Below are positions 1 to 6,270 of a DNA stretch of 34,127 nucleotides, piece after piece (within the stretch, counting starts at the first letter, position 1; every line of letters starts with the position of its first letter). The notes below the pieces were generated by a model. It worked only from the letters and a program-made list of their open reading frames with translations, ran no database searches and was not told the DNA's origin. The translations under genes and the position numbers were made by a program. The stretch comes from Candidatus Finniella inopinata (GTDB lineage Bacteria; Pseudomonadota; Alphaproteobacteria; Paracaedibacterales; CAITNM01), in NCBI GenBank assembly GCA_943322985.2, contig CALPGA020000012.1:1-34127 (forward strand), read 5' to 3'.

Positions 1-1146
1 CGTTGACACACTTGAATTGTTCCCAGAAAGTACAGAAGTACCCGCACCAGTTTTGTGAACTGTTGTTGCTGCTAATGGGGCTGATACTGTTGCACTATCA
101 GTGCCATCTACTTCTATGGTGATGGTGGTGGTAGGAGGAACGTAAGCAAGTCTACGGATGGTATTGTTTCCGGTATCTGTTACAAAAATATTTCCAGATG
201 CATCAACAGCAAGACCAGTAGGGGCGTTAAACCGTGCTGCTGAACCTGTACCATCGGTAGAGCCAGATGATCCCGCAGTACCTGCAATGGTTGATACAGT
301 ATAGGTGCCACTATTGTTGGTAAGTTTACGAATCAAGTTGTTACCACGGTCTGCTACGTAAAGATTTCCTGCTGCATCAATATCAATATCCCAAGGACTA
401 TTGAACCGTGCTGCGGAGCTTACGCCGTTAGTTGAACCAGATGATCCTGCAGTACCTGCAATGGCAGTGATCACTCCGGCAGGCGTAATTTTACAAATTG
501 TGTTATTGCTAGTAGCTGAAACATATAAATTATTGGAGCTATCGATAGTAATACCAGTAAGTCCATTGAGAGCAGTGTTCTCCACAAAAGACGAATATGA
601 ACCATTAGGTAAAATTTTATAAATTTTACTCTCTGCAGAAGAAGTCATAAAAATATTATTACTGCTATCAACAACGAGTCCCCATGCATCATGGCCCCAG
701 GGGTACCCACTTCCTCCTCTATTTAATGAGTTATTAGAAACATAAATTCCTCCTATTTGTGTCCATTGCATAAGATCAATATATTGATGAGTTGTTAGAT
801 AAGTCGTTGTGCCAGCCACAATATACTGGCAGATTGCATCCAATGGCTCTCCCCCCCAGACTTGATCTGCATAAAATAAAGTGGAAACAGTATAGATCCC
901 ACCAGCAGTCGTAACTTTTCTGACAGCCTTATCGCCGGTATCTGCAATAAGAAGGTTGCTTGAGTTGTCAATTGACATCATGCCTGGGCTTTTGAACCGT
1001 GCTGCAGATCCAACTCCATCGGTATGAGCAAAGCTGCCAGCAATACCGGCAACGGTTGTTACATCGTAACTAGCACAAAGGTTAGAAGATAATGCCAACC
1101 CTAAAGCCAAGGATGCGCAGTACTTAAATATAGTATTTTTTTTCAT
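1..1146 (-). CDS. NHL-repeat / autotransporter-type surface protein, copy 1 (3' end outside window)
   Basis: The frame is open from ATG at 1144-1146 to the window edge, giving about 382 residues with no stop. The N-terminus MKKNTIFKYCASLALGLALS is a signal peptide, ending around the Cys-Ala-Ser at residues 24-26. NHL-type repeats follow, with the recurring pattern IAGTAGSSGS, DG, AARFN, P, GLAVDASGNIFVTDTGNN, IRR; such repeats normally build a beta-propeller. After a Thr-rich linker (PPTTTITIEVDG) comes sequence like autotransporter passenger beta-strand repeats (HKTGAGTSVLSGNNSSVSTL). I infer an exported or surface-displayed propeller; the membrane barrel, if present, lies outside the window. 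The gene is paralogous to 32783-34127 and faces the other way. Residues about 60-190 differ strongly between the two, while the ends are nearly identical. The ligand is unknown. Confidence 0.85.
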   Translation of the reverse strand, partial: MKKNTIFKYCASLALGLALSSNLCASYDVTTVAGIAGSFAHTDGVGSAARFKSPGMMSIDNSSNLLIADTGDKAVRKVTTAGGIYTVSTLFYADQVWGGEPLDAICQYIVAGTTTYLTTHQYIDLMQWTQIGGIYVSNNSLNRGGSGYPWGHDAWGLVVDSSNNIFMTSSAESKIYKILPNGSYSSFVENTALNGLTGITIDSSNNLYVSATSNNTICKITPAGVITAIAGTAGSSGSTNGVSSAARFNSPWDIDIDAAGNLYVADRGNNLIRKLTNNSGTYTVSTIAGTAGSSGSTDGTGSAARFNAPTGLAVDASGNIFVTDTGNNTIRRLAYVPPTTTITIEVDGTDSATVSAPLAATTVHKTGAGTSVLSGNNSSVST

Positions 1147-1175
1147 GAGTATTTCCTTGTACTAAAAAATGTGAA

Positions 1176-1218
1176 TAACAATTGTTAGAGTACAGGGGGG
1201 GTATTAAAATTTAGTTAA
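1176..1218 (-). promoter_or_regulatory. Upstream control region of NHL copy 1: palindrome, C7 tract, TTAA-N7-TTAA
   Basis: Read on the minus strand towards the ATG, there is a TTAA-N7-TTAA element (1204-1218), a run of seven C (1195-1201) and a perfect 12-bp palindrome TAACAATTGTTA (1176-1187). An AAGGAA ribosome binding site follows. The same elements in the same order precede the other NHL copy, where the run has eight C. The spacing suggests the C run lies in or beside the promoter. TTAA-N7-TTAA resembles the CtrA box of alphaproteobacteria, but such matches are common in AT-rich DNA. Confidence 0.5.
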
Positions 1219-1279
1219 ATGTTTATTAAATATACATTAATTATGCAATCATTTTTTATTTTAAAAAATAGATATTATT

Positions 1280-1437
1280 CACTGGATCGCCACAGCCTTT
1301 CAGGCTTCGCGATAACGGTTTTGCGGGGTCGGCGTCAACCCTCTCTCCAGTTTCCCTACGACTTGATCGTAGGGTCCAGATGAGTAATTTCCGGATGGTA
1401 TAGGACTGGATCCTATGGTCCAAGCCATAGGAAAACT
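1280..1437. repeat. Dispersed palindromic repeat cluster with two REP-like hairpins
   Basis: This fills most of the 348-bp gene-free gap 1147-1494. It opens with CACTGGATC, also found at 22022 and 32421. It contains hairpin A (1349-1379, minus orientation: stem CCCTACGA/TCGTAGGG, loop TCAAG) and hairpin B (1405-1437, plus orientation: stem TCCTATGG/CCATAGGA, loop TCCAAG). Both are bordered by CTGGA on the 5' side and AAACT on the 3' side in their own orientation. The two hairpins are inverted relative to each other. GC content is clearly above the surrounding AT-rich DNA. Confidence 0.7.
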
Positions 1438-1494
1438 AAAGATAAAGCACCAATCACCAATTTTTTTAATCAGTAACAACAGGAGAGAAACACC

Positions 1495-2409
1495 ATGTTT
1501 CGTTCAAAAATATTAGGGCAAGATTCGTTCAACCAAGCGATGGTTACAGCGCCTTCCAACGTTAATTTTGACATGGGGCATTTTTCAATTGGCGCCTTTG
1601 ATTTGATAGCGCCTGTATTTGAAGATGTGCCCGCGCCCCCAAAGCACTTGTGGATTCGGGCAAAGGTTCATTTTGAACTATGCGCAGATACGCCTGTATT
1701 TCAGGGTACGAATAGTTTTGTTTGGTCAGGACAAGGTCGGTGCAAAGCGGTGAAACTTGAAAGCACACAAATTTTATATGCTCAAAAAGACTATGAAATT
1801 GATAAGTGCTGGACCCTATCAAAAGAACAGAAAACCTATGAACACCGCTTTGCAGTGGCCCCTACTTTATATGGAAAAAATGAAGGCATTCATTTATGGC
1901 CGTGTGGTGCATCTGTGGGGAATGTTCTGGAAATTGAACAATTGTTTGCACAAGTGGCTGGTGATGAAAATGACGTTTTTGTAAACAGTTTGAGCACGTG
2001 GAAAAAACATTTGGTAGATGGTGATGAGGTTGTTTTTGAACCTCCATTGGTGAATGCACCGTCTTTAATTAACGCACTTAACAATGAAGGCATTCATTTA
2101 TGGCCGTGTGGTGCATCTGTGGGGAATGTCCTGGAAATTGAACAATTGTTTGCACAAGTGGCTGGTGATGAAAATGACGTTTTTGTAAACAGTTTGAGCA
2201 CGTGGAAAAAGCATTTGGTGGATGGTGATGAGGTTGTTTTTGAGCCTCCATTGGTGAATGCACCGTCTTTAATTAGCGCTGTTCATACCGGAAAAATTTC
2301 ATGGGTTATAGAACAGCAAGGCATGCAGTTTTGCTTTTCTAGCTGCCGGGTTGAAGCGACTGATAGTTTAAATTTCATCGACATTTTATGTGAAAGGAAT
2401 GACCTATGA
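1495..2409 (+). CDS. Unknown protein of phage-type cassette, with internal 68-residue duplication
   Basis: 304 residues. A strong ribosome binding site (AGGAGAG) lies about 8 bases before the ATG. I do not recognise the family. There is no signal peptide or membrane segment. Its last bases overlap the next gene by 4 (ATGA), and that gene overlaps the hydrolase gene, so these are translationally coupled with a hydrolase and holin; I infer a virion or tail-associated protein. Residues about 129-196 and 197-264 are a near-perfect tandem copy starting NEGIHLWPCGASVG. Only a few bases differ between copies, so the duplication is recent. Without it the protein would be about 236 residues, which may be the ancestral length. 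Confidence 0.75.
   Translation: MFRSKILGQDSFNQAMVTAPSNVNFDMGHFSIGAFDLIAPVFEDVPAPPKHLWIRAKVHFELCADTPVFQGTNSFVWSGQGRCKAVKLESTQILYAQKDYEIDKCWTLSKEQKTYEHRFAVAPTLYGKNEGIHLWPCGASVGNVLEIEQLFAQVAGDENDVFVNSLSTWKKHLVDGDEVVFEPPLVNAPSLINALNNEGIHLWPCGASVGNVLEIEQLFAQVAGDENDVFVNSLSTWKKHLVDGDEVVFEPPLVNAPSLISAVHTGKISWVIEQQGMQFCFSSCRVEATDSLNFIDILCERNDL
1879..2286 (+). repeat. 204-bp in-frame tandem duplication
   Basis: Unit 1 is 1879-2082 and unit 2 is 2083-2286, each 204 bp (68 codons). By eye they differ at only about five to seven positions, for example TTCTGG/TCCTGG near 1926/2130 and the final codons. The length is a multiple of three, so the reading frame is kept. Confidence 0.9.
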
Positions 2410-2771
2410 TTACCTACCGACTTGAAAAGGGAGCGCCCCTTAGCATTTTGGAAATTGATACAAATTTTCGTGAACTTGAACAGCGTTTGAACGCGATGGA
2501 AGATCAGCCAATTACATCCGCACTTGCAATTGAACAACAAGAAGATGTGCTGATTTTCAAAGTAGATGGCGAGGTGATTTCGCACGTTGTGCTACCGAAA
2601 TTTCAACCGCTTTTAAAAGGAGAATGGAAGAAAGATACGCCGTACCAAAAAGGGGCTTGGGTGCATTTTAACCAAGCACTTTATGGATGTCAGATTTTGC
2701 ACACTAGTGGTGAAACTTTTGAACCAAAATTTTGGACCTTAATTTTTGATGGAGGAAGATCTGATGCTTAA
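2406..2771 (+). CDS. Small phage-type protein, function unknown
   Basis: 121 residues. The ATG overlaps the stop of the previous gene in the ATGA arrangement, and an AAAGGAATGA ribosome site sits just upstream. The N-terminal half has a short amphipathic helical stretch (FRELEQRLNAMED). The C-terminal half has the pattern GEWKKDTPYQKGAWVHFNQALYG read as two short pieces, then FEPKFWTLIFDGG. That part resembles short beta modules near the ends of tail-fibre or carbohydrate-binding proteins (Tyr-x-x-Gly-x-x-Val, then Trp-x-Leu). This is a suggestion only. Its place between a structural-looking protein and a lytic hydrolase supports a virion or tail role. Confidence 0.65.
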   Translation: MITYRLEKGAPLSILEIDTNFRELEQRLNAMEDQPITSALAIEQQEDVLIFKVDGEVISHVVLPKFQPLLKGEWKKDTPYQKGAWVHFNQALYGCQILHTSGETFEPKFWTLIFDGGRSDA

Positions 2772-3186
2772 AATTCATGAACGGGATTTAGACATTTTGG
2801 CACGCACAATTTATGGGGAAGCACGAGGTGAGTTGAATCATCCCGCAGGTGGAATGCAAAGTTTACAAGCAGTTGCTTGGGTGGTTAAAAACCGTGCAAA
2901 GATGGTGCAATTCAGCCCGTATATTCACAAGGTTTGCATGCAGCCATGGCAGTTTTCCTGTTGGAATATGAATGATCCCAATAGAAAATCTCTATTGGAA
3001 ACAAGTTTTGAAGACAAGGTGTATAGGGCGTGTTTTCTGGCGGCAACCCAGGTGCTGTTTGATAACACGATTGATTGCACAAAAGGCGCGAACCACTACC
3101 ACAGCACCCGGATTACGGCGCCTTATTGGGCCAAGGGACAAACGCCCACCACTACAATTGGCCACCATATATTTTATAAACTGTAA
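2764..3186 (+). CDS. SleB-type cell-wall hydrolase (phage endolysin-like)
   Basis: 140 residues from ATG 2764, which has GGAGGA seven bases upstream; upstream in-frame starts at 2746 and 2749 lie on or before that site and are less likely. The motif LARTIYGEARGE, with its Glu residues, and the later GANHYHS, AKGQ and IGHHIFYKL are typical of the SleB/CwlJ hydrolase family, which cuts peptidoglycan. No signal peptide is seen, so release would need the holin encoded directly downstream. The gene overlaps the preceding one by 8 bases and is 8 bases from the holin gene, which makes a lysis cassette. Confidence 0.85.
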   Translation: MLKIHERDLDILARTIYGEARGELNHPAGGMQSLQAVAWVVKNRAKMVQFSPYIHKVCMQPWQFSCWNMNDPNRKSLLETSFEDKVYRACFLAATQVLFDNTIDCTKGANHYHSTRITAPYWAKGQTPTTTIGHHIFYKL

Positions 3187-3194
3187 GAGGCAAC

Positions 3195-3722
3195 ATGGCA
3201 TTTCCATTAATTGCAGCGGCTTTGGGACTGGCCGAATTTGCCCCAGTTATTGCCCGGTGGATGGGCGGTGATAATGCAGAATCTGTGGCGCATCAGGTTG
3301 TAGATATTGCAAAACACGTAACAGGTCATGCTGACCCGGTGGAGGCATCAAAAGCGTTAGCTGAAAATTCGTTGCTTATTGCGGAATTTCAAAAAGAAGT
3401 CATTAAAATTGAAGCAGAGCTTGAGCTGAAATTAATGGCAGATCGGCAAAGTGCCCGTGAACGCGACATTGCCATTGCCCAGGCGGGACGGCGTAATGTG
3501 CGGGCCGATGTGATGGTGCTAAGTGCCGCGGTTGGATTGGTTGCTTGTTTGTGGACTTTAACCAGTTACGCAGGGAAATTACCTGGTGAAGCAGTAGGCA
3601 TTATTTCAACAATTGCCGGTATTTTTGGTTCGTGTTTGAAAGATGCGTACACCTTTGAATTTGGTTCGTCCCGCGGCAGCCGGGAAAAGGATTCTTTGGC
3701 AGTAATAATGCGGCGGGAATAA
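3195..3722 (+). CDS. 3TM holin of the gene-transfer-agent/phage type
   Basis: 175 residues; a GAGG-type ribosome site sits just before the ATG. There are three hydrophobic segments: the N-terminal 2-25, about 107-125 (VMVLSAAVGLVACLWTL) and about 133-150 (AVGIISTIAGIFG). Between the first and second is a charged helix (KEVIKIEAELELKLMADRQS) followed by a basic stretch. This order fits the GTA_holin_3TM family, whose members form inner-membrane lesions that let an endolysin out. Position directly after a SleB-type hydrolase supports the call. Confidence 0.8.
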   Translation: MAFPLIAAALGLAEFAPVIARWMGGDNAESVAHQVVDIAKHVTGHADPVEASKALAENSLLIAEFQKEVIKIEAELELKLMADRQSARERDIAIAQAGRRNVRADVMVLSAAVGLVACLWTLTSYAGKLPGEAVGIISTIAGIFGSCLKDAYTFEFGSSRGSREKDSLAVIMRRE

Positions 3723-3802
3723 AAATTATTGTAATATTATTCTGAATAGTCTATGTAAAGTGAAGATACAGACACACTAAGTAATAATGTAAGGAAAATG
3801 TT

Positions 3803-4138
3803 ATGAAATTAAGATTTAAATTAGCGTGCGTAGCTTTGCTAATTGCAAGTGCAACCGATGGCTGGGCAACAAAAAATGACGATGTTTCTAATGAAACTGT
3901 AATGCCGACAGTAACAAGTTTTTCTAAGAGTATACCTACTTACAAAGTACATGCATTTGATTCTCACGAATTATATATACCTAAACAAATAGAACAAGAA
4001 AAAAAGCATACTTCTATATTTATGCGGGTGAAACATCAAAATCTTAGCCAATTTGGTAAGTTTGACACAAAGAGCGCTCAAAAATTAATAAGAGATCAGG
4101 TCTGTAGGACGCTAAAATTTAAGATACCAGGTCTATAG
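3803..4138 (+). CDS. Small secreted protein, function unknown
   Basis: 111 residues with a clear signal peptide (MKLRFKLACVALLIASATDG, cleavage probably near WAT). An AAGGAAA ribosome site precedes the ATG. The mature part is polar with no recognised domain. The 3' end runs into a 31-bp direct repeat: the second repeat copy supplies the TAG stop, so the C-terminus has probably been changed or shortened by the duplication. It has no operon partner and stands convergent to the zinc-finger membrane protein. Confidence 0.6.
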   Translation: MKLRFKLACVALLIASATDGWATKNDDVSNETVMPTVTSFSKSIPTYKVHAFDSHELYIPKQIEQEKKHTSIFMRVKHQNLSQFGKFDTKSAQKLIRDQVCRTLKFKIPGL

Positions 4139-4150
4139 GACGCTAAAATT
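4097..4150 (+). repeat. Direct repeat, period 31 bp, across the gene end
   Basis: The 23-base unit beginning CAGGTCTGTAGGACGCTAAA occurs at 4097-4119 and, with one change (G to A), at 4128-4150. The G-to-A change and the frame shift of 31 bp place a TAG stop (4136-4138) in the second copy. Confidence 0.85.
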
Positions 4151-4166
4151 GAAGAAATAGATCACC

Positions 4167-4196
4167 CCCTCAGTCAAACCTGGTCCTGGCTGAGGG
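4167..4196. terminator. Hairpin between convergent genes
   Basis: CCCTCAGTCA pairs with TGGCTGAGGG (one G-T wobble) around a 10-base loop. It lies between convergent genes ending at 4138 and 4202. There is no U-tract on either side, so a factor-independent terminator role is uncertain. Confidence 0.45.
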
Positions 4197-4201
4197 TGGA
4201 A

Positions 4202-4579
4202 TTACAGCCTTAGCCCCCTTTTATAGGTTTTGTAAGCTTGCACTACAAAAATTAATCCAACTGCAGACGCAAAGCATGTTAAGCCCCAGTCGCCAAAATG
4301 AACCGCTGAATACGCGCCAAATCCAATAAAAGTAATACCCAATGCAAAATGAAGCATGGCTGTGCGCATACCCACTTTTTGAGGCCCTCCGGATTTATTA
4401 ATTCCATATACACTCATGGCGTAATTGTTAAGCCTGGTGATTTTTTGTAAGAGCTGCGCACAAGTGAGTGAGCATACAAATTTATCATCCGCTGGTTGCA
4501 TACATTCTTTGCACAATCCCTTAAGGCAAACACCGCAAGCGCAAACAGCTGAGGTTTTTTGGTGGTTAAAGCAATGCAT
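4202..4579 (-). CDS. B-box-like zinc-finger membrane protein
   Basis: 125 residues. The N-terminus is rich in likely metal ligands: Cys3, His6, Cys13, Cys15, Cys18, Cys23, Cys26 and more Cys to about residue 40 (MHCFNHQKTSAVCACGVCLK). The spacing resembles a B-box-type zinc finger. Two membrane segments follow (about 71-93 and 97-116), then a basic tail (YKTYKRGLRL). This layout, a cytoplasmic zinc finger with two transmembrane helices, occurs in various bacterial membrane proteins of unknown role. No partner gene is adjacent. The upstream 150 bp is extremely AT-rich and is shared with the divergent protease gene. Confidence 0.65.
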   Translation of the reverse strand: MHCFNHQKTSAVCACGVCLKGLCKECMQPADDKFVCSLTCAQLLQKITRLNNYAMSVYGINKSGGPQKVGMRTAMLHFALGITFIGFGAYSAVHFGDWGLTCFASAVGLIFVVQAYKTYKRGLRL

Positions 4580-4663
4580 AATACAACCTAAATAGAAACA
4601 ATACTTAATATTAATTAAAAATAGTTAATATAAATTAAATATAATTCATATTAATACATAATA

Positions 4664-4678
4664 TTAACTATTTGTTAA
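4664..4678 (+). promoter_or_regulatory. TTAA-N7-TTAA element upstream of the secreted protease
   Basis: TTAACTATTTGTTAAT starts at 4664, 52 bases before the likely ribosome site of the protease gene. It is very close to the elements before the two NHL genes (TTAACTATATTTTAAT; TTAACTAAATTTTAAT). It lies in the AT-rich gap 4580-4729, where no gene is seen. Chance matches are likely in such DNA. Confidence 0.3.
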
Positions 4679-4729
4679 TAAATAAAACTATATACACAGA
4701 AAGATAATTTCTTTTTGTTGAGGTTTTGT

Positions 4730-5827
4730 ATGTTTAATAAAAAAATATTATTAGTTTTATCGATGATCACGGCTTTAAGGTTGGAAAGTGCTTCGAGTGC
4801 GCATCATGCACTCTCTTTAGATGAACCAATCGTAAAGAAAACAGGTCTTAATGCAGCGCATCCACGCGTTGTTGACGCTACAGCACGTCTCATTGGCTCA
4901 AAACCTGTTGCAATGGCTGCTACAAGACTTAATGCTATGACTGAAATTGCCAGTATTCGAAATTTTCCTTCTTCATTGGTTTACAATCAGTTAGATCTTG
5001 GCTCATGCACAGCGAACGCCATGGCGTTTATTATTAGATATTTATCGGTGCGCAACAGTGATAGACCTGCCGATTTTTCAAGCGCTAATAAGCAAATGCT
5101 ATCCCCGTCGCGTCTTTATCACTATTACAATACACGATACGAGGAAGGCAATATAACTGGAAACGCTTCTAATGTGCTTAGTGATAATGGCGCTTCAATG
5201 CAGGGAGCAATGGTTGCGCTTGATAAATACGGAACATGCCCGGAAACTTTTTCAAGCAGCATAGACCTAGAACGTGGTTTTCGCTATAGCGGATGGGTTT
5301 ATGATACATCTCGTTTTACTGCCCAACCAACACCTGAAAGCTATCGCTTTGCTTTCGACCCGAGCTTTAATGGCATAAACACCAGCACCACATTAAATCC
5401 GTATAGAATAGTATCTCAGAATATTAGATATACTGACATGTGCTCAAAATACTATAAAAGCGCTAGAAATACATTGAACACAACGGCAGAAAAAAGCGAA
5501 CTTGTTTTAGCCCTTAGATCAGCTTTAAGTAAAAATACGCCAATTTATTTAGGCATATTGCTTGAAGCAGCCTTTTATTCACCTGCAGGTGGCTTTGTTC
5601 CTATGCCAGCTTTAGATGGACGATTCAAGCCAATTGGTGGTCATGCATTGGCGATTGTTGGCCATGGTCAATATAATTCAAAGGCACCGACTCAAAATTA
5701 CTTTAAATTCCTGAATTCATGGGGAACATCATGGGGTGACAGTGGCTATGGATATTTTCCTGAAGATTACGTAGCAAACGTTAACTTTTTTGGGATTTCA
5801 GCGTACGCAGTTGACCTATTGAAGTAA
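4730..5827 (+). CDS. Secreted papain-like (C1A) cysteine protease
   Basis: 365 residues from ATG 4730, preceded by GAGG at 4720-4723; an in-frame TTG at 4715 is less likely. There is a signal peptide (MFNKKILLVLSMITALRLES). The papain-family catalytic set is complete: oxyanion Gln87 and Cys93 in NQLDLGSCTAN, His305 in IGGHALAIVGHG, and Asn329-Ser-Trp in FLNSWGTSWGDSGYGYFPED. There is an insertion of about 100 residues between the Cys and His parts. No long inhibitory pro-region of the cathepsin type is evident; about 70 residues lie between the signal peptide and the core. An exported protease in this setting probably acts on host proteins, which is inference. Confidence 0.9.
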   Translation: MFNKKILLVLSMITALRLESASSAHHALSLDEPIVKKTGLNAAHPRVVDATARLIGSKPVAMAATRLNAMTEIASIRNFPSSLVYNQLDLGSCTANAMAFIIRYLSVRNSDRPADFSSANKQMLSPSRLYHYYNTRYEEGNITGNASNVLSDNGASMQGAMVALDKYGTCPETFSSSIDLERGFRYSGWVYDTSRFTAQPTPESYRFAFDPSFNGINTSTTLNPYRIVSQNIRYTDMCSKYYKSARNTLNTTAEKSELVLALRSALSKNTPIYLGILLEAAFYSPAGGFVPMPALDGRFKPIGGHALAIVGHGQYNSKAPTQNYFKFLNSWGTSWGDSGYGYFPEDYVANVNFFGISAYAVDLLK

Positions 5828-5832
5828 TACAG

Positions 5833-5865
5833 AAGGTTGCATCAGAAAGTTACTGGTGCAACCTT
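5833..5865. terminator. Bidirectional terminator hairpin
   Basis: AAGGTTGCATCAG (5833-5845) pairs with CTGGTGCAACCTT (5853-5865) with one wobble, loop of seven, followed by a short T run. It lies between the convergent protease gene and the toxin gene and directly abuts the toxin stop codon. Confidence 0.75.
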
Positions 5866-6135
5866 TTACCTAAACAAATCACTGTGAGAACCTAAGCGAA
5901 CCAGTTCTAGTTTATCAGTTGTGAGCTTATACACAAGTAACCAGTCATTTTCGACGTGGCATTCAAAAAAGTCATGAGCGCCACCATTTAATCGGTGAGG
6001 GTGATATTTGTGTGCTAAATAAGAACGGCGGGCGAGCGTATCAATCACCACTTTCAGTTTTAAAAGACACTTACCCCGCTTCTTTGACACCTTGAGGTCT
6101 TTTAAAAAAGCATGAGTTGTAATGACATTACGCAT
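5866..6135 (-). CDS. YafQ/RelE-family mRNA interferase toxin, without antitoxin
   Basis: 89 residues, the usual length for YafQ. The C-terminal half follows the family closely: FECHVENDWLLVYKL and LVRLGSHSDLF contain the residues matching the catalytic His, Asp, Trp, His and Phe of E. coli YafQ, and the earlier His-rich stretch KYHPHRLNG contains the first His. These enzymes cut mRNA on the ribosome. A RelB/DinJ antitoxin gene normally sits directly upstream. Here the 129 bases before the start have stops in all three frames close to the ATG, and no such gene is present. The toxin may be controlled by a distant antitoxin, be weak, or be silent. Confidence 0.85.
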   Translation of the reverse strand: MRNVITTHAFLKDLKVSKKRGKCLLKLKVVIDTLARRSYLAHKYHPHRLNGGAHDFFECHVENDWLLVYKLTTDKLELVRLGSHSDLFR

Positions 6136-6237
6136 AATGATTTTTCAAAGATCGCTTTTCTAATCAGAATGCAGGAAAAAGTTTAAGATATGGTTAAATT
6201 TAGAGTTAAAAATTGAAATTAATGAAATTATAGAAAT

Positions 6238-6270
6238 GGATCCTATGGTCAAGCCATAGAAAAACTAGGG
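6238..6270 (+). repeat. REP-like hairpin (copy C)
   Basis: Stem CTATGG/CCATAG with loop TCAAG (6243-6259), 5' flank GGATC and 3' flank AAAACTAGGG. It is the same element as at 1405-1437 and 32532-32567. The AAACTAGGG flank holds the stop codon of the minus-strand gene 6265-6750. Confidence 0.7.

Noticed and set aside
401-622. Open frame of 73 codons on the plus strand
   Set aside because: It runs antisense inside the NHL gene copy 1, whose minus-strand frame shows signal peptide and NHL repeats.
1280-1437. Hairpin cluster as a riboswitch or rho-independent terminator
   Set aside because: The hairpins recur in different settings and orientations with no T tract; a dispersed repeat family explains them better.
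1862-2263. Two near-identical minus-strand open frames
   Set aside because: They are the antisense of the 204-bp tandem duplication, not independent genes.
2972-3271. Plus-strand open frame of 99 codons across hydrolase and holin
   Set aside because: Out of frame with both well-supported genes and without a ribosome site.
6136-6264. Possible antitoxin gene upstream of the YafQ-like toxin
   Set aside because: All three minus-strand frames meet stops within a few codons of the toxin start; no coding sequence of antitoxin size fits.
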